A stretch of DNA of 64,000 nucleotides, taken from an uncultured Fibrobacter sp. GTDB taxonomy: Bacteria; Fibrobacterota; Fibrobacteria; Fibrobacterales; Fibrobacteraceae. The translations under genes were made by a program, and so were the position numbers. Position 1 is the stretch's first letter. Each line of letters begins with the position of its first letter. The notes under the pieces are model-generated. The model did not search any database. It was given only the letters and a program-made list of their open reading frames with translations, and was not told the origin of the DNA. Shown one piece after another: positions 42,066 to 51,247 of the stretch. The stretch lies in contig NZ_CAMVDO010000001.1 of NCBI RefSeq assembly GCF_947166265.1, positions 186,001 through 250,000 on the forward strand. The letters run 5' to 3'.

Positions 42066-42382
42066 CGCAGTCTGTACTGTGAGCCACAAACGACTCGTCT
42101 TAACGAGTCGTGGTGGCGAGAGTGCGAGCCAATCGTAAGAACCGACTTATTTGCAGCTCGCGCAGTCTGTATAGTGAGCCACAAACGACTCGTCTTAACG
42201 AGTCGTGGTGGCGAGAGCGCGAGCCAATCGTAAGAACCGACTTATTTGCAGTTCGCGCGGTCTGTATAGTGAGCCACAAACGACTCGTCTTAACGAGTCG
42301 TGGTGGCGAGAGCGCGAGCCAATCGTAAGAACCGACTTATTTGCAGCTCGCGCGGTCTGTATAGTGAGCCACAAACGACTCA
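42066..42382. repeat. Tandem 95-bp structured repeats (3 full, 1 partial)
   Basis: TCTGTA starts a new unit at 42071, 42166, 42261 and 42356 (period exactly 95). Each unit has a perfect hairpin ACGACTCGT-CTTA-ACGAGTCGT, the arms GCGCGAGC and GCTCGCGC (with small variation, e.g. GTTCGCGC in copy 2), and the core AAGAACCGACTTATTTGC. The last unit ends after about 27 bp. The same core is at 29558-29727. It lies between the small ORF and an acyl-CoA carboxyltransferase gene. Function unknown. Confidence 0.92.
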
Positions 42383-42391
42383 CGATATTTA

Positions 42392-44011
42392 CTACAGCGG
42401 AATGTTCGCGTGCTTCTTCCAATGGCGCTTCTGTTCCTTGGTCTTCAAGGCGTCAAAAGCGGCAATCAGGCGCTTGCGAACATCGGCCGGGTGAATCACT
42501 TCGTCGACCACGCCCATAGAAGCGGCAACGTAGGGGTTCATCAGCTCTTCTTCGTACTTGGCAATGCACTGGGCGCGAGCGGCCACCGGATCCGGGGCAG
42601 CGGCGATTTCCTTCTTGTTGATGATTTCCACAGCACCTTCGGCACCCATCACGGCCACCTGAGCAATCGGAAGGGCGAACACGTAGTCGGCACCCACGTC
42701 CTTGCTGTTCATGGCAATGTAGGCGCCACCGAAAGCCTTACGCAGAATGAGCGTCACCTTCGGCACGGTCGCTTCGGCAAAGGCGTAAAGGAGCTTTGCA
42801 CCGTGGCGGATAATGCCCGAGTATTCCTGCTTGGAACCCGGCATGTAACCCGGAACATCAGCGAGGGCGAGGAGCGGAATGTTGAACGCGTCGCAGAAGC
42901 GAACAAAGCGGCCTGCCTTGTCGGAACCGTCCACGTCCAAGGAACCAGCGAGCACCTTCGGCTGGTTAGCCACGATACCGATGGCTTCACCGTTCAGGCG
43001 AGCAAAGCCGATCACCACGTTCTTGCCCCAGTCGCTCTGCACTTCAAAGAAGCTGTCGGCATCGGCAAAGGCGGCAATCACGGACTTCACGTCGTAAGCC
43101 TGCTTGTAGTTATCCGGAACGATGTCCTGGATAGAGGCGCTGTTGTCGAAGGATGCGGCAACTTCGGTCGATTCGGACTTGGAGAACAGCTTCTTGAAGA
43201 AACCTTCGTCGTTCTTGGCGGCTTCGGCAATCTTGCAGTTGCATTCGGCAGATTCCTTGCGGTTGCTCTGCGGCAAGTAGCTGAGGAGCTTGCGGACACC
43301 TTCGAGGCACTTCTTGTCGTCTTCGTACATGAAGTGAGCCACGCCGGACTTGGAAGTATGCACCGGAGCGCCACCAAGTTCAGCGGCGGTGATGTTTTCA
43401 CCCATCACCTGCTTCACAACAGCCGGGCCCGTGAGGAACATCTGGCTCGTGTTCTGGGTCATGAAAATGAAGTCGCTAAGAGCCGGAGAATAGCAGGCGC
43501 CACCAGCGCAGGGGCCCATGATCACAGCAATCTGCGGAATCACGCCAGAAGCCCAAACGTTACGGGCCATGATGGCGCTATAGCCTGCGAGCGAGAACAC
43601 GCCTTCGTCAATACGGGCTCCACCGCTATCGTTCATGGCGACAAACGGGGCACCGGCTTCGACAGCCATGTCCATCACGCGGCAAATCTTTTCGGCGTGG
43701 CACTGGCCCAAGGAGCCACCACCCACCGTAAAGTCCTGGGAGGATGCAAACACCAGACGGCCATTCACCTTGCCGTAACCGGTTACGACGCCGTCACCCA
43801 GGACGACCTTGCTTTCCTTGAGCACGCGGTTGCTCGACTTGCGGAGCGCACCGACTTCAACAAACGTACCTTCGTCGAACAGCATCTCCATGCGTTCGCG
43901 GGCCGTGCACTTTCCGGACTGGTGCTGCTTATCGACACGGGCAGCCCCACCTGCCGCCTGGGCCTGAGCCAGGTAGCTATCCAGCTTAGCGATATACTTT
44001 TCGTTCCACAT
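42392..44011 (-). CDS. Acyl-CoA carboxyltransferase beta-like subunit
   Basis: The 539-aa protein belongs to the carboxyltransferase family used by propionyl-CoA/acetyl-CoA carboxylases and methylmalonyl-CoA decarboxylases. It has the two CoA carboxyltransferase domains: N-terminal ARERMEMLFDEGTF, SSQDFTVGGGSLGQ, NDSGGARIDEGV and IPQIAVIMGPCAGGACYSPA, and C-terminal FARLNGEAIGIVANQP, LADVPGYMPG, LRKAFGGAYIAMNS. In Fibrobacter it probably serves succinate/propionate metabolism. It could form a decarboxylase or carboxylase; biotin-carrier and other subunits are not in the window. AGGAG ribosome site upstream. The 95-bp repeats follow the stop codon. Confidence 0.92.
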   Translation of the reverse strand: MWNEKYIAKLDSYLAQAQAAGGAARVDKQHQSGKCTARERMEMLFDEGTFVEVGALRKSSNRVLKESKVVLGDGVVTGYGKVNGRLVFASSQDFTVGGGSLGQCHAEKICRVMDMAVEAGAPFVAMNDSGGARIDEGVFSLAGYSAIMARNVWASGVIPQIAVIMGPCAGGACYSPALSDFIFMTQNTSQMFLTGPAVVKQVMGENITAAELGGAPVHTSKSGVAHFMYEDDKKCLEGVRKLLSYLPQSNRKESAECNCKIAEAAKNDEGFFKKLFSKSESTEVAASFDNSASIQDIVPDNYKQAYDVKSVIAAFADADSFFEVQSDWGKNVVIGFARLNGEAIGIVANQPKVLAGSLDVDGSDKAGRFVRFCDAFNIPLLALADVPGYMPGSKQEYSGIIRHGAKLLYAFAEATVPKVTLILRKAFGGAYIAMNSKDVGADYVFALPIAQVAVMGAEGAVEIINKKEIAAAPDPVAARAQCIAKYEEELMNPYVAASMGVVDEVIHPADVRKRLIAAFDALKTKEQKRHWKKHANIPL

Positions 44012-44055
44012 TTTGTAAAGAACTCCTGTACTGTAAGATTTTCGTAGCCAAAATT

Positions 44056-44088
44056 AGAAAAAGCCGTTGAGCTAGTCAACGGCTTTTG
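44056..44088 (-). terminator. Terminator of the AIPR gene
   Basis: Minus-strand hairpin AAAGCCGTTGA-CTAG-TCAACGGCTTT with flanking T-run. It lies downstream of the stop codon at 44137 and upstream of the carboxyltransferase gene. Confidence 0.85.
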
Positions 44089-44136
44089 TTTCTTTTTGTT
44101 TAAATAATAAAGATGGAAGAAGTTTGTAGGAATCGA

Positions 44137-46032
44137 TTAGATGAAAGCTTCGATTCCGCCGCGGCACTTTTCCCAAGTGGGGTTCTTCTTGCACAGGAGA
44201 TCCATCATCTTGTCGTAAGTGGCGGTATTGCTGAAGCCCTTCCACAGGCGGCGTTCCACCGATTCGCCGCTATCCTTGTCGATAGTGGTGATGGTGTCGT
44301 AATAAGCCGGATTGTCCTTGAACTCGGAAATCAGGATTCCCTTCAAGTCGTCGGTGTAAATGCGGGCCGCGTACTTGAGGATAGAATCGTTGAAATTGAG
44401 TTCGTTTTCCACGAGCCATTCGAAATCCTGGATCGGATCACCGTAGATGAGCCAGTGCTTCAGGGCGAGAGCGACCACCAGGTCCTTCACGGCGCTACGG
44501 AAGATGAACTTGTCTTCGAGGCGGCCGTTCCAGGTGATGCGAGTCAGCGGGTTATCGTCGTTCGCTTCGATAGAAACGCCCTTACCCGGGGTCACGCGGC
44601 GAATCTTGATCGGCAAACGGCTAAGCAGCTGCCATGCCTTGGTGAAGGCGATAGTCTTACGGACAAAGTCCTTTTCCTTTTCGGGGGCGACGCGCACAAA
44701 AGCACCGAAGCAACGCTGGTACAGGGTTTCCTTATCGAAAATGCAATCGCTGCTGCGGCATTCGCTGAGCTTGCCATCCATCATGAAAAGGGTCTTCGCC
44801 AGTTCGGGGCGCATACGCACTTCGAGCTTACGGGTACGGGCCTTCAGGCGAACGCCATCCTTATAAACGTAGGTAAAGCCTTCTTCCTGATAGCGCTGCC
44901 AAATGAAGAACTGCAGGTCGTCAGCGGCACGCAGATGGTAGCTGAACACCGGGTTCTGGCGGTTGTTGGCCATGGTCACCTGGTTCAAGAAGTTGTCGGC
45001 ACCGGGGTACGGCACCACGACCTTCACGAGCACCTGCGGGTTCACCGGCTTCTTGCTCTTCTTGGCGTACTGTTCGTAGGTGAACAGGGACTGGGCACCG
45101 TTAATAATCTTCGGACGTTCAATGAACAGCACCTTCTTGCCGTCGCGTTCCTTGAGGCGAAGGTCATCGCCCGTAAGCGTCATACCGTTATGGAGGAACG
45201 GGAAGTCATCCACGTTCACATTCTGGTCATCGTTACGTTCCATAGTTTGGAATGCATCGATAAGGGCTGCATTCGTGTGCGTGAGGTTACCGAGGTAAGT
45301 ACGGATGTTACTGGAGACGATTGCCATGTTGTGCTTCGTCTTGAGGCGCTTACCCAGGTTCACGTGATAGTCAAAAATGGTGCGGATGGGGCAGAAACCG
45401 AGGAACAGTTCACCGTGATCGGAGGTCAGGTGAAGCGGGTCGGAATCCATCACAATTTCAAGCTTGTCGTCGGCGCTGCGGAAATCGCGGGTCAGGTCGT
45501 CATGTTCGGCAATGATTTCGAGCTTCGCCTTGACGTCGTTCTTCCAAATCAGGAGCTTGCGACGCATATCCTTGAGCGTGCGTTCCAGTTCGGAATCGGT
45601 GATGTCGCGGCTTGCACGGGTACGGAGCACCGTAATTTCGAGCGTTTCCATGTAGGGGCGGCTTGCCGGGGAATCGGAATCATCGTCGCCTTCTTCGTCG
45701 TCGCTAATCTTATTGATTGCCCAAGGATCAGCTTCTTCGCGCAGCGACATGAAGAACGGGTTAGGAGGATCGCTCGTACGGAAAACGGCAATCTGCAGCT
45801 GCTTGAGGTCGGAGGTCAGGTGAGCAACAACCTTTTCGAGCGGAGTATCTTCATCGAGGAAGATGAAGAATTCCATAAAGCCCTGGGAATATTGGAAACC
45901 ATGGAAGCAGCCGTTTTCATCAAGGTTTAGATGCCGGAGTGCCTTAATTCGGTCAGTAGGATCGTTCGGATTGAGACTCAAGAGGCTAGCCACAAATGCT
46001 AGACGGCGTTCCTGCGATTTGGTTAGTTCCAT
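44137..46032 (-). CDS. AIPR-like (abortive infection phage resistance) protein
   Basis: The 631-aa protein matches the AIPR pattern: NIRTYLGNLTHTN (about 242-254), FPFLHNGMTLTGDDL (277-291), IERPKIINGAQSLFTYEQY (about 304-322) and later NNRQNPV. AIPR proteins were named for abortive phage resistance in lactococci. Between residues about 100-125 there is a very acidic low-complexity insert (DDEEGDDDSDSP). It is cytoplasmic with no known catalytic motif. The N-terminal 200 residues are alpha/beta-like and unassigned. It has its own terminator and GAGG ribosome site, so is probably monocistronic. Phage-defence role is known for the family, inferred for this gene. Confidence 0.75.
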   Translation of the reverse strand: MELTKSQERRLAFVASLLSLNPNDPTDRIKALRHLNLDENGCFHGFQYSQGFMEFFIFLDEDTPLEKVVAHLTSDLKQLQIAVFRTSDPPNPFFMSLREEADPWAINKISDDEEGDDDSDSPASRPYMETLEITVLRTRASRDITDSELERTLKDMRRKLLIWKNDVKAKLEIIAEHDDLTRDFRSADDKLEIVMDSDPLHLTSDHGELFLGFCPIRTIFDYHVNLGKRLKTKHNMAIVSSNIRTYLGNLTHTNAALIDAFQTMERNDDQNVNVDDFPFLHNGMTLTGDDLRLKERDGKKVLFIERPKIINGAQSLFTYEQYAKKSKKPVNPQVLVKVVVPYPGADNFLNQVTMANNRQNPVFSYHLRAADDLQFFIWQRYQEEGFTYVYKDGVRLKARTRKLEVRMRPELAKTLFMMDGKLSECRSSDCIFDKETLYQRCFGAFVRVAPEKEKDFVRKTIAFTKAWQLLSRLPIKIRRVTPGKGVSIEANDDNPLTRITWNGRLEDKFIFRSAVKDLVVALALKHWLIYGDPIQDFEWLVENELNFNDSILKYAARIYTDDLKGILISEFKDNPAYYDTITTIDKDSGESVERRLWKGFSNTATYDKMMDLLCKKNPTWEKCRGGIEAFI

Positions 46033-46296
46033 TTTTTCCTCAGTTTAGTTATTTACAATAGCAAAAAGCGGGTGCAAACAGGGGCACCTTATTAAAGCTA
46101 TCGCTTTTCTACCCTAAAAATAGCATCAAAACGCCCTTCTGAGCAAAAAAAAGACAATTTTTTTCAATTTTTTTCATAAAATAGTCCAATTTGTAGTGAA
46201 CATTTGTGTAAAAATGATACTTTTTTACTTTTTTTGTACAGGAATGCATCTTTTTCAATCAAAAATGCTATGATTTACATCATAGGAGATGTTCAT

Positions 46297-47049
46297 ATGA
46301 ATTTGCTAGAAGTTATTCACAAAGCTAAGACCGAAAAAGCCACCTCGTTAGACCTTTCCCAGAAGGAAATCCGCATCCTTCCCCAGGAACTTTTTGAACT
46401 AGAAGATCTCGAAGAACTGGTCCTCGATCGCAATATGCTCGTGGAACTTCCCGACGACATTTCCAGACTCAAAAACCTGAAAAAACTCTCCGTGAGCGAA
46501 AACGACCTGATGGAACTCCCGGAAACCATCGGCGAACTCACAAAGCTGGAACACCTCTACCTGGGCTACAATTCCCTCTCCGAACTTCCGGACTCTGTAG
46601 GGAACCTCACCAAGCTCCAGACCGTGAACATCGCCAAGAACCAGCTCTTGGACCTCACAAACGAAGTCGGCAAGTGGACAAACGTCACCAAGCTCTCCCT
46701 TCACGACAACATGCTTTCCGAAGTCCCGGCAACCCTCGGCAAGCTTAAAAAGCTCCGTAAGCTCTACCTGGACAACAACGACCTGACAAGCATCCCGGCC
46801 TCGCTTGGCCACCTGGAATCGCTCGAAGTCCTGATGGTGTCGGGCAACAACCTGGGCGCAATCCCCTCTGAATTTTCGAACCTTAAAAAGCTCAAGGAAC
46901 TGGTGCTCGACGCAAACCAGCTCGCCACCCTCCCCGAAAGCCTCGCCGAATGCGACAGCCTCGAAACCATATCTGTCGTGGAAAACCCGCTCGAAGGCGG
47001 AATCCCGCGTGTGCTTTTGGACAAGAAGGGCCTGAGCATAGACCAGTAG
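46297..47049 (+). CDS. Leucine-rich repeat protein
   Basis: The 250-aa protein is almost all LRR of the typical 23-residue form (LTKLEHLYLGYNSLSELPDS, LKKLRKLYLDNNDLTSIPAS; about nine repeats). It has a short N-terminal helix (MNLLEVIHKAKTEKATSLDL) and a closing cap. No signal peptide, so cytoplasmic; LRR solenoids bind proteins. Start at 46297 follows TAGGAG. Strand alternates with AIPR at 44137-46032 (divergent, 264 bp apart). Unknown partner. The two LRR-like proteins (this and the DUF285 gene) are otherwise unrelated. Confidence 0.9.
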   Translation: MNLLEVIHKAKTEKATSLDLSQKEIRILPQELFELEDLEELVLDRNMLVELPDDISRLKNLKKLSVSENDLMELPETIGELTKLEHLYLGYNSLSELPDSVGNLTKLQTVNIAKNQLLDLTNEVGKWTNVTKLSLHDNMLSEVPATLGKLKKLRKLYLDNNDLTSIPASLGHLESLEVLMVSGNNLGAIPSEFSNLKKLKELVLDANQLATLPESLAECDSLETISVVENPLEGGIPRVLLDKKGLSIDQ

Positions 47050-47069
47050 GCCGGCGCAGAGCGCCGTTG

Positions 47070-47200
47070 AGCTATGAGGTCGCTACGCTTTGAGGTGTGA
47101 GAGGAGATTCGCTTTGTTATTTGAAATAAAAAAGCAAAAAGAACGAACGCACAAATGCTCATGGCTCAAAGCGAGCACAGCGAGCGTGCTCATCGCCTTA
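47070..47200. repeat. Dispersed repeat overlapping the S41 gene start
   Basis: TTTGAGGTGTGAG (47089) and GCTCAAAGCGAGCACAGCGA (47165) are related to the element at 33953-34080. The second half lies inside the coding region of the S41 protease's signal peptide. Confidence 0.6.
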
Positions 47201-48424
47201 TTCCTCGCTGCCTGTAGTGACTTTTTCCATCCGGTCGAGAGCACTCCCGAACCGACGGAATACAGCTATAACTATTGGCTACTCACGCGCACATACCTGT
47301 ACGAAGACGAACTGCCGCTGCTGGACGAAGAGGGCGATTCCGTAAACGAACTCTACAACAAGCTTTCGGATCCTTTCACACGGTACGTCCCTCCCGCCAA
47401 AAGCGAACAAACAAGGAATCACCTCAATACAAGCATCATTCCGGGTGACGTCGGCATGGAATACTCCGCATATTACAACATGGAGTACCCGATTGTCATC
47501 TACCGAGTCTACAAGAACGGCCCCGCCGGACGAGCAGGAGTTCCACGTTTCGGCAACATCTTGAGTGTAAACGGCGTCGAACTTAAGGGTGAAAACGCCT
47601 TCAACACTTACGACTCCTTGCTGACCTACAACACAGAAATCTCCATGGTTGTCGCATCGAACAGCGACACCACCCTGTATAAGATGACTAAAGAGGACAT
47701 CTACGCCCCAACCGTATTCATAGACACCCTGAATAACATACCCTTCATTACCATCACAGGTTTCAAGCTCAACACCGCCGACCAGAAAAACGGAACCCTC
47801 GGTGAACTCCGTGCATACCTAGAAGAAACCCGCGGAACGACACAACCGAGGATTCTCGACCTGCGTAGCAATCCGGGCGGACACGTCAGCCAATGTATCG
47901 CCATGGCAGACCTGTTTATCGAAAAAGGTGTCATATCAACCCGTTCCTGGCGAAGCATCGCCCCCGACGGAAACCCGACCTACAAGAAAGTAACGGAAAC
48001 GGCAAAAGAAGGCGATGCCGGCGAAGGCGGAAAATTCATAGCCCTAGTCAACAAGGGGAGCGCAAGTTGCGCCGAAATTTTCGCAGCCGCCATTCAAGAA
48101 GGAGCAAACATCCCTATCGTCGGAGACACGACCTACGGCAAAGGCATTGGACAAAGCTCCTGGAATACAATGGCCGGAGGCCTTGCCATCATCACGAACC
48201 TCGATTTCTTGACGCCCAAAAACAATTCATACCACAAGACAGGCGTCATTCCAGATTACCCTTGCGAACCGGCAACCATCCAGTGCGGATTAGAAGCCCT
48301 GGAACATTTTTACGGAAAGAAATCCAACAAGGCAAGGGTTTTAGAACCCGTTACCCTGCGACGCTCCCTGGATATGGGAGGGGCAATCTTGCAGGGTGAC
48401 AGTATTTTCTATTTAAAGAACTAA
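47114..48424 (+). CDS. S41-family C-terminal processing protease lipoprotein (copy 1)
   Basis: The 436-aa protein has a lipobox (ALFLAACS, Cys34), a PDZ-like region (about 130-200; GPAGRAGVPRFGNILSVNGV) and an S41 catalytic domain with NKGSASCAEIFAAA (catalytic Ser about residue 320) and TYGKGIGQSS (catalytic Lys). The start is TTG at 47114, seven bases after AGGAG; an earlier TTG at 47090 lacks such a site. Its signal peptide is partly encoded by a dispersed repeat. It is followed 9 nt later by a paralogue. Substrate unknown; envelope processing is likely. Confidence 0.85.
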   Translation: MLFEIKKQKERTHKCSWLKASTASVLIALFLAACSDFFHPVESTPEPTEYSYNYWLLTRTYLYEDELPLLDEEGDSVNELYNKLSDPFTRYVPPAKSEQTRNHLNTSIIPGDVGMEYSAYYNMEYPIVIYRVYKNGPAGRAGVPRFGNILSVNGVELKGENAFNTYDSLLTYNTEISMVVASNSDTTLYKMTKEDIYAPTVFIDTLNNIPFITITGFKLNTADQKNGTLGELRAYLEETRGTTQPRILDLRSNPGGHVSQCIAMADLFIEKGVISTRSWRSIAPDGNPTYKKVTETAKEGDAGEGGKFIALVNKGSASCAEIFAAAIQEGANIPIVGDTTYGKGIGQSSWNTMAGGLAIITNLDFLTPKNNSYHKTGVIPDYPCEPATIQCGLEALEHFYGKKSNKARVLEPVTLRRSLDMGGAILQGDSIFYLKN

Positions 48425-48433
48425 CGAGGATTT

Positions 48434-49861
48434 ATGAAGCGAATCATTCATTTCCTTCTTGCAGTTTCTACCGTCGGACTTTTAGCGGCGTGCTCCCAAG
48501 TTGTAAGCAGTGACGACAGCCAGGAATGGTCTTTGGTTCCGAGTCAGGACTCGACAACGAACATGACCATTTACGAAGCGGAACTGCTCGATAATTACAT
48601 CCTGCTCGACCTTTATTATATGTACGGTCACAAGCGTAACGAACTGGACGAAAACTACAAGGTCTATTTGAACAAGGGAACAAAACAGAACCAGGGCAAT
48701 AAAGGATACTGCACCGCCGAATTCTACGACGTATGCTATATGTACAGCCAAGTCAAGGACAACTACACCCAATATTACGACCCTTACGTAGCAAGTGAAG
48801 TCCTGAAAAGAACGAACTATTCAGACATCGTGGTTGGAGTCGGGGCAGAAGTCGAGACCGTCGAAGATAGCGACACCCAATTTTTAAGAATTTCCCAGGT
48901 TTACCCGCATTCTCCAAGTGAAAAGGCGGGACTCTTGGAAGGCGACATCATTTACACCATCGACGGTGTTTCCATTAGAACCGAAAAGAACTTCAACGCC
49001 ATGTGCACCGGAAACAAAGGCGACATTCTCAAGTTCATTGTCGGACGTGATGCAGACACGATTGTCGCCGCCGTGGAACTAGAAGAATATTACACGCCGA
49101 CCGTTCGACTCCACTACGAAGATTCCATACCGGTCATCGAAATTCAGGAATTCACCCCCCAGACCATCAGCGACTCCGGAACCTACGGAGAATTTATCAC
49201 CGCCCTGCAAAAGACCAAGGACGCTAAATCGACCATCATCGACTTGCGAAATAATCCAGGCGGAAGCACGAGGCAGTGCAACGACATTTCTTCGGAATTT
49301 CTCGCAAAGGGAGACACGATCCTTTCCGACGTACAGACAATGGTCGATTCCGTCTTCGAAAATGAAGAATGGACATACATTCAGGCTTTCGATACAATTA
49401 CCTACACCGCTGGCAGTGACGGACTCGCCAAGGACCGCTACATAGTCCTGCTAGCCGACACCGCCTCTGCAAGTTGCGCAGAAGTCGTACTCGCCTCCAC
49501 CATCACAAATAAGAAATCCCCCATTGTAGGGCAACTTTCCTACGGGAAAGGAATCGGTCAGTCGTTCTATACCACCTATAATAACGGACTCGCCCTAGTG
49601 ACTACGACTGAAGGTTTCGACAAGAACTGGAAAAGTTTCCACGATCTAGGAATACTCCCCGACTACGAAATAGACGACCCCGACGAGCAAATGGCAAAGG
49701 CCGTGGAACTCGCCAAGAAAGCAAAAGCTAAACGTTCTGCAGGTTACGGGACTAAAAAGCTAGGGCATTTTGCCAAGGCCTTGCCCGAAGAACCCAAGAA
49801 CGGCATTTCCAGCTTCAGGGAAATGAAGCTGAGATACAACGACATCGACAAAAGAAAATAA
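48434..49861 (+). CDS. S41-family C-terminal processing protease lipoprotein (copy 2)
   Basis: The 475-aa lipoprotein (signal MKRIIHFLLAVSTVGLLAAC, Cys20) is a paralogue of the product of 47114-48424. PDZ region: EVETVEDSDTQFLRISQVYP, EKAGLLEGDIIYTIDGVSIR. Catalytic motifs: ADTASASCAEVVLAS (Ser) and LSYGKGIGQSFYTT (Lys). The last 60 residues (LAKKAKAKRSAGYGTKKLGH) are basic and absent from copy 1. It abuts the M23 gene tail-to-tail with no intergenic base. RBS ACGAGGA. Confidence 0.88.
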   Translation: MKRIIHFLLAVSTVGLLAACSQVVSSDDSQEWSLVPSQDSTTNMTIYEAELLDNYILLDLYYMYGHKRNELDENYKVYLNKGTKQNQGNKGYCTAEFYDVCYMYSQVKDNYTQYYDPYVASEVLKRTNYSDIVVGVGAEVETVEDSDTQFLRISQVYPHSPSEKAGLLEGDIIYTIDGVSIRTEKNFNAMCTGNKGDILKFIVGRDADTIVAAVELEEYYTPTVRLHYEDSIPVIEIQEFTPQTISDSGTYGEFITALQKTKDAKSTIIDLRNNPGGSTRQCNDISSEFLAKGDTILSDVQTMVDSVFENEEWTYIQAFDTITYTAGSDGLAKDRYIVLLADTASASCAEVVLASTITNKKSPIVGQLSYGKGIGQSFYTTYNNGLALVTTTEGFDKNWKSFHDLGILPDYEIDDPDEQMAKAVELAKKAKAKRSAGYGTKKLGHFAKALPEEPKNGISSFREMKLRYNDIDKRK

Positions 49862-51175
49862 CTAAAGATTTCGCATACGCACCATCACATCGGTGGTGTC
49901 GTTTGCCTTTACGGCGGGGGCGGCGAGAGTCGCCTCTATTTGCGAGCGGATTTCAGCCACTTCCTTATGCAGGCGGGCCAGGCGTTCGCCTTCGAGCTTC
50001 GGGGCGGCAATCATCGTCTTGGACGCCGGATTGATCCAGGCGCCTTTTTCGTTCTTGAAGCCAAGATGCAGATGCGGACCGGTGCTGCGGCCAGTGGAGC
50101 CCACGCGGCCAATGCACTGACGGGCAGAAACCTTTGCACCGACACCTACCCCGCGGGCAGAAAGGTGCATGTACCAGCTTTCGGAATTGTCCCTGTGGCG
50201 AATGGCAATCTTGTTGCCGCTGAACTGGTCGAAACCGGAAACGGTGACGATACCTTCGGCGACGGCGTAAACGGGAGTGCCCGTAGGACTACCGTAGTCG
50301 ATACCATAATGTGTCTTGCGCTGGCCGGTAATCGGATGGATGCGGCTACCGAACGGGCTCGTGACATGCAGGCGGTCGAGAGGATAGCGGAGACCATCGT
50401 AAACCAAGGCCTCGCCCTTTTCGGTGTAATGGGCGTTAAAGGAACTCTTTGGATCCGGATCTTCGTAGCGGAAAGCCTCGTGGTGGCCGACGATACGTCC
50501 ATCGAATTCCGCATAGACGACCTTTCCGGAAATCCAGATGGAATCCTGGTAGAAGGTCTCTTCGAGGAGGATGCGGAACTTGTCGCCGGCACGGGCCAAG
50601 GGGAAAGCCACCTTGCACTGGAGCACCCCACTCACGATTCCCACCATACGGCCGGGAATACCCACCCTGAAAAGGGTTCCGTTCAGGGTGCTACCTTCGG
50701 TAAGCGCTCCTTCAAAAATGGACTGGCGACGAGTCACCGGCTTTTCGATCAGCTTATAGACATAACCCGAATCGGTACGGCTAAGCATGTGGACCGTTGC
50801 CGGGTTCGGGGCATAACGGAACTTCTGGACACTCCCCGCCGAATCGAGAGCGGCGTAGAACACCTGCCCCACGCGAAGCTTCGAAAGTTCCACGCTATCC
50901 TGCAAGGCAAGCACAATCTTTCCGCGTTCGCGTTCATTAATCTGCATGCGGACAAGCACCTGAAAAAGGCCGTCACCCGCACGGACCGTATCGTTTTGCA
51001 CGTTCCAGTTGCCGGGAAGCGTTTGAACTTGGTCGATAGCCGCGGAAAGCGAATCAATTTTTGCGCGAAGCCGATCGCCCTCCGCTTTTAGATTCTGAAT
51101 CTTTTCCTCTTCATTACAACCGAATAGAGACAACGCCAAAAACGCGGACAAGACTAAAAACACGAAACGGTTCAC
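49862..51175 (-). CDS. M23-family endopeptidase-like lipoprotein
   Basis: The 437-aa lipoprotein starts at GTG 51175 (NRFVFLVLSAFLALSLFGC, Cys20) with GAGG upstream; a GTG four residues earlier and an ATG-less longer frame are less likely. After a short coiled coil it has a domain of OapA-like type (about 60-130), a middle region, then an M23/LytM domain (about 285-395): the active-site motifs are SRIHPITGQRKTHYGIDYGS (HxxxD, zinc ligands) and RSTGPHLHLGF (HLH). The peptidase cuts peptidoglycan cross-bridges. It is tail-to-tail with the S41 gene. Its promoter region contains GTACAG palindromes (51248-51373). Confidence 0.88.
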   Translation of the reverse strand: MNRFVFLVLSAFLALSLFGCNEEEKIQNLKAEGDRLRAKIDSLSAAIDQVQTLPGNWNVQNDTVRAGDGLFQVLVRMQINERERGKIVLALQDSVELSKLRVGQVFYAALDSAGSVQKFRYAPNPATVHMLSRTDSGYVYKLIEKPVTRRQSIFEGALTEGSTLNGTLFRVGIPGRMVGIVSGVLQCKVAFPLARAGDKFRILLEETFYQDSIWISGKVVYAEFDGRIVGHHEAFRYEDPDPKSSFNAHYTEKGEALVYDGLRYPLDRLHVTSPFGSRIHPITGQRKTHYGIDYGSPTGTPVYAVAEGIVTVSGFDQFSGNKIAIRHRDNSESWYMHLSARGVGVGAKVSARQCIGRVGSTGRSTGPHLHLGFKNEKGAWINPASKTMIAAPKLEGERLARLHKEVAEIRSQIEATLAAPAVKANDTTDVMVRMRNL

Positions 51176-51247
51176 AGGCACCTCAAAATGATAATGCTCC
51201 AAATATAGAATATGAATATCGGGATTTGGATTCCCCCTCAGGCGACC

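Noticed and set aside
42066-42382. 95-bp tandem repeats as CRISPR array
   Set aside because: The units are contiguous and homologous over their whole length with no unique spacers.
44113-45930. 605-codon frame antisense to the AIPR gene
   Set aside because: Shadow frame; AIPR motifs lie on the minus strand.
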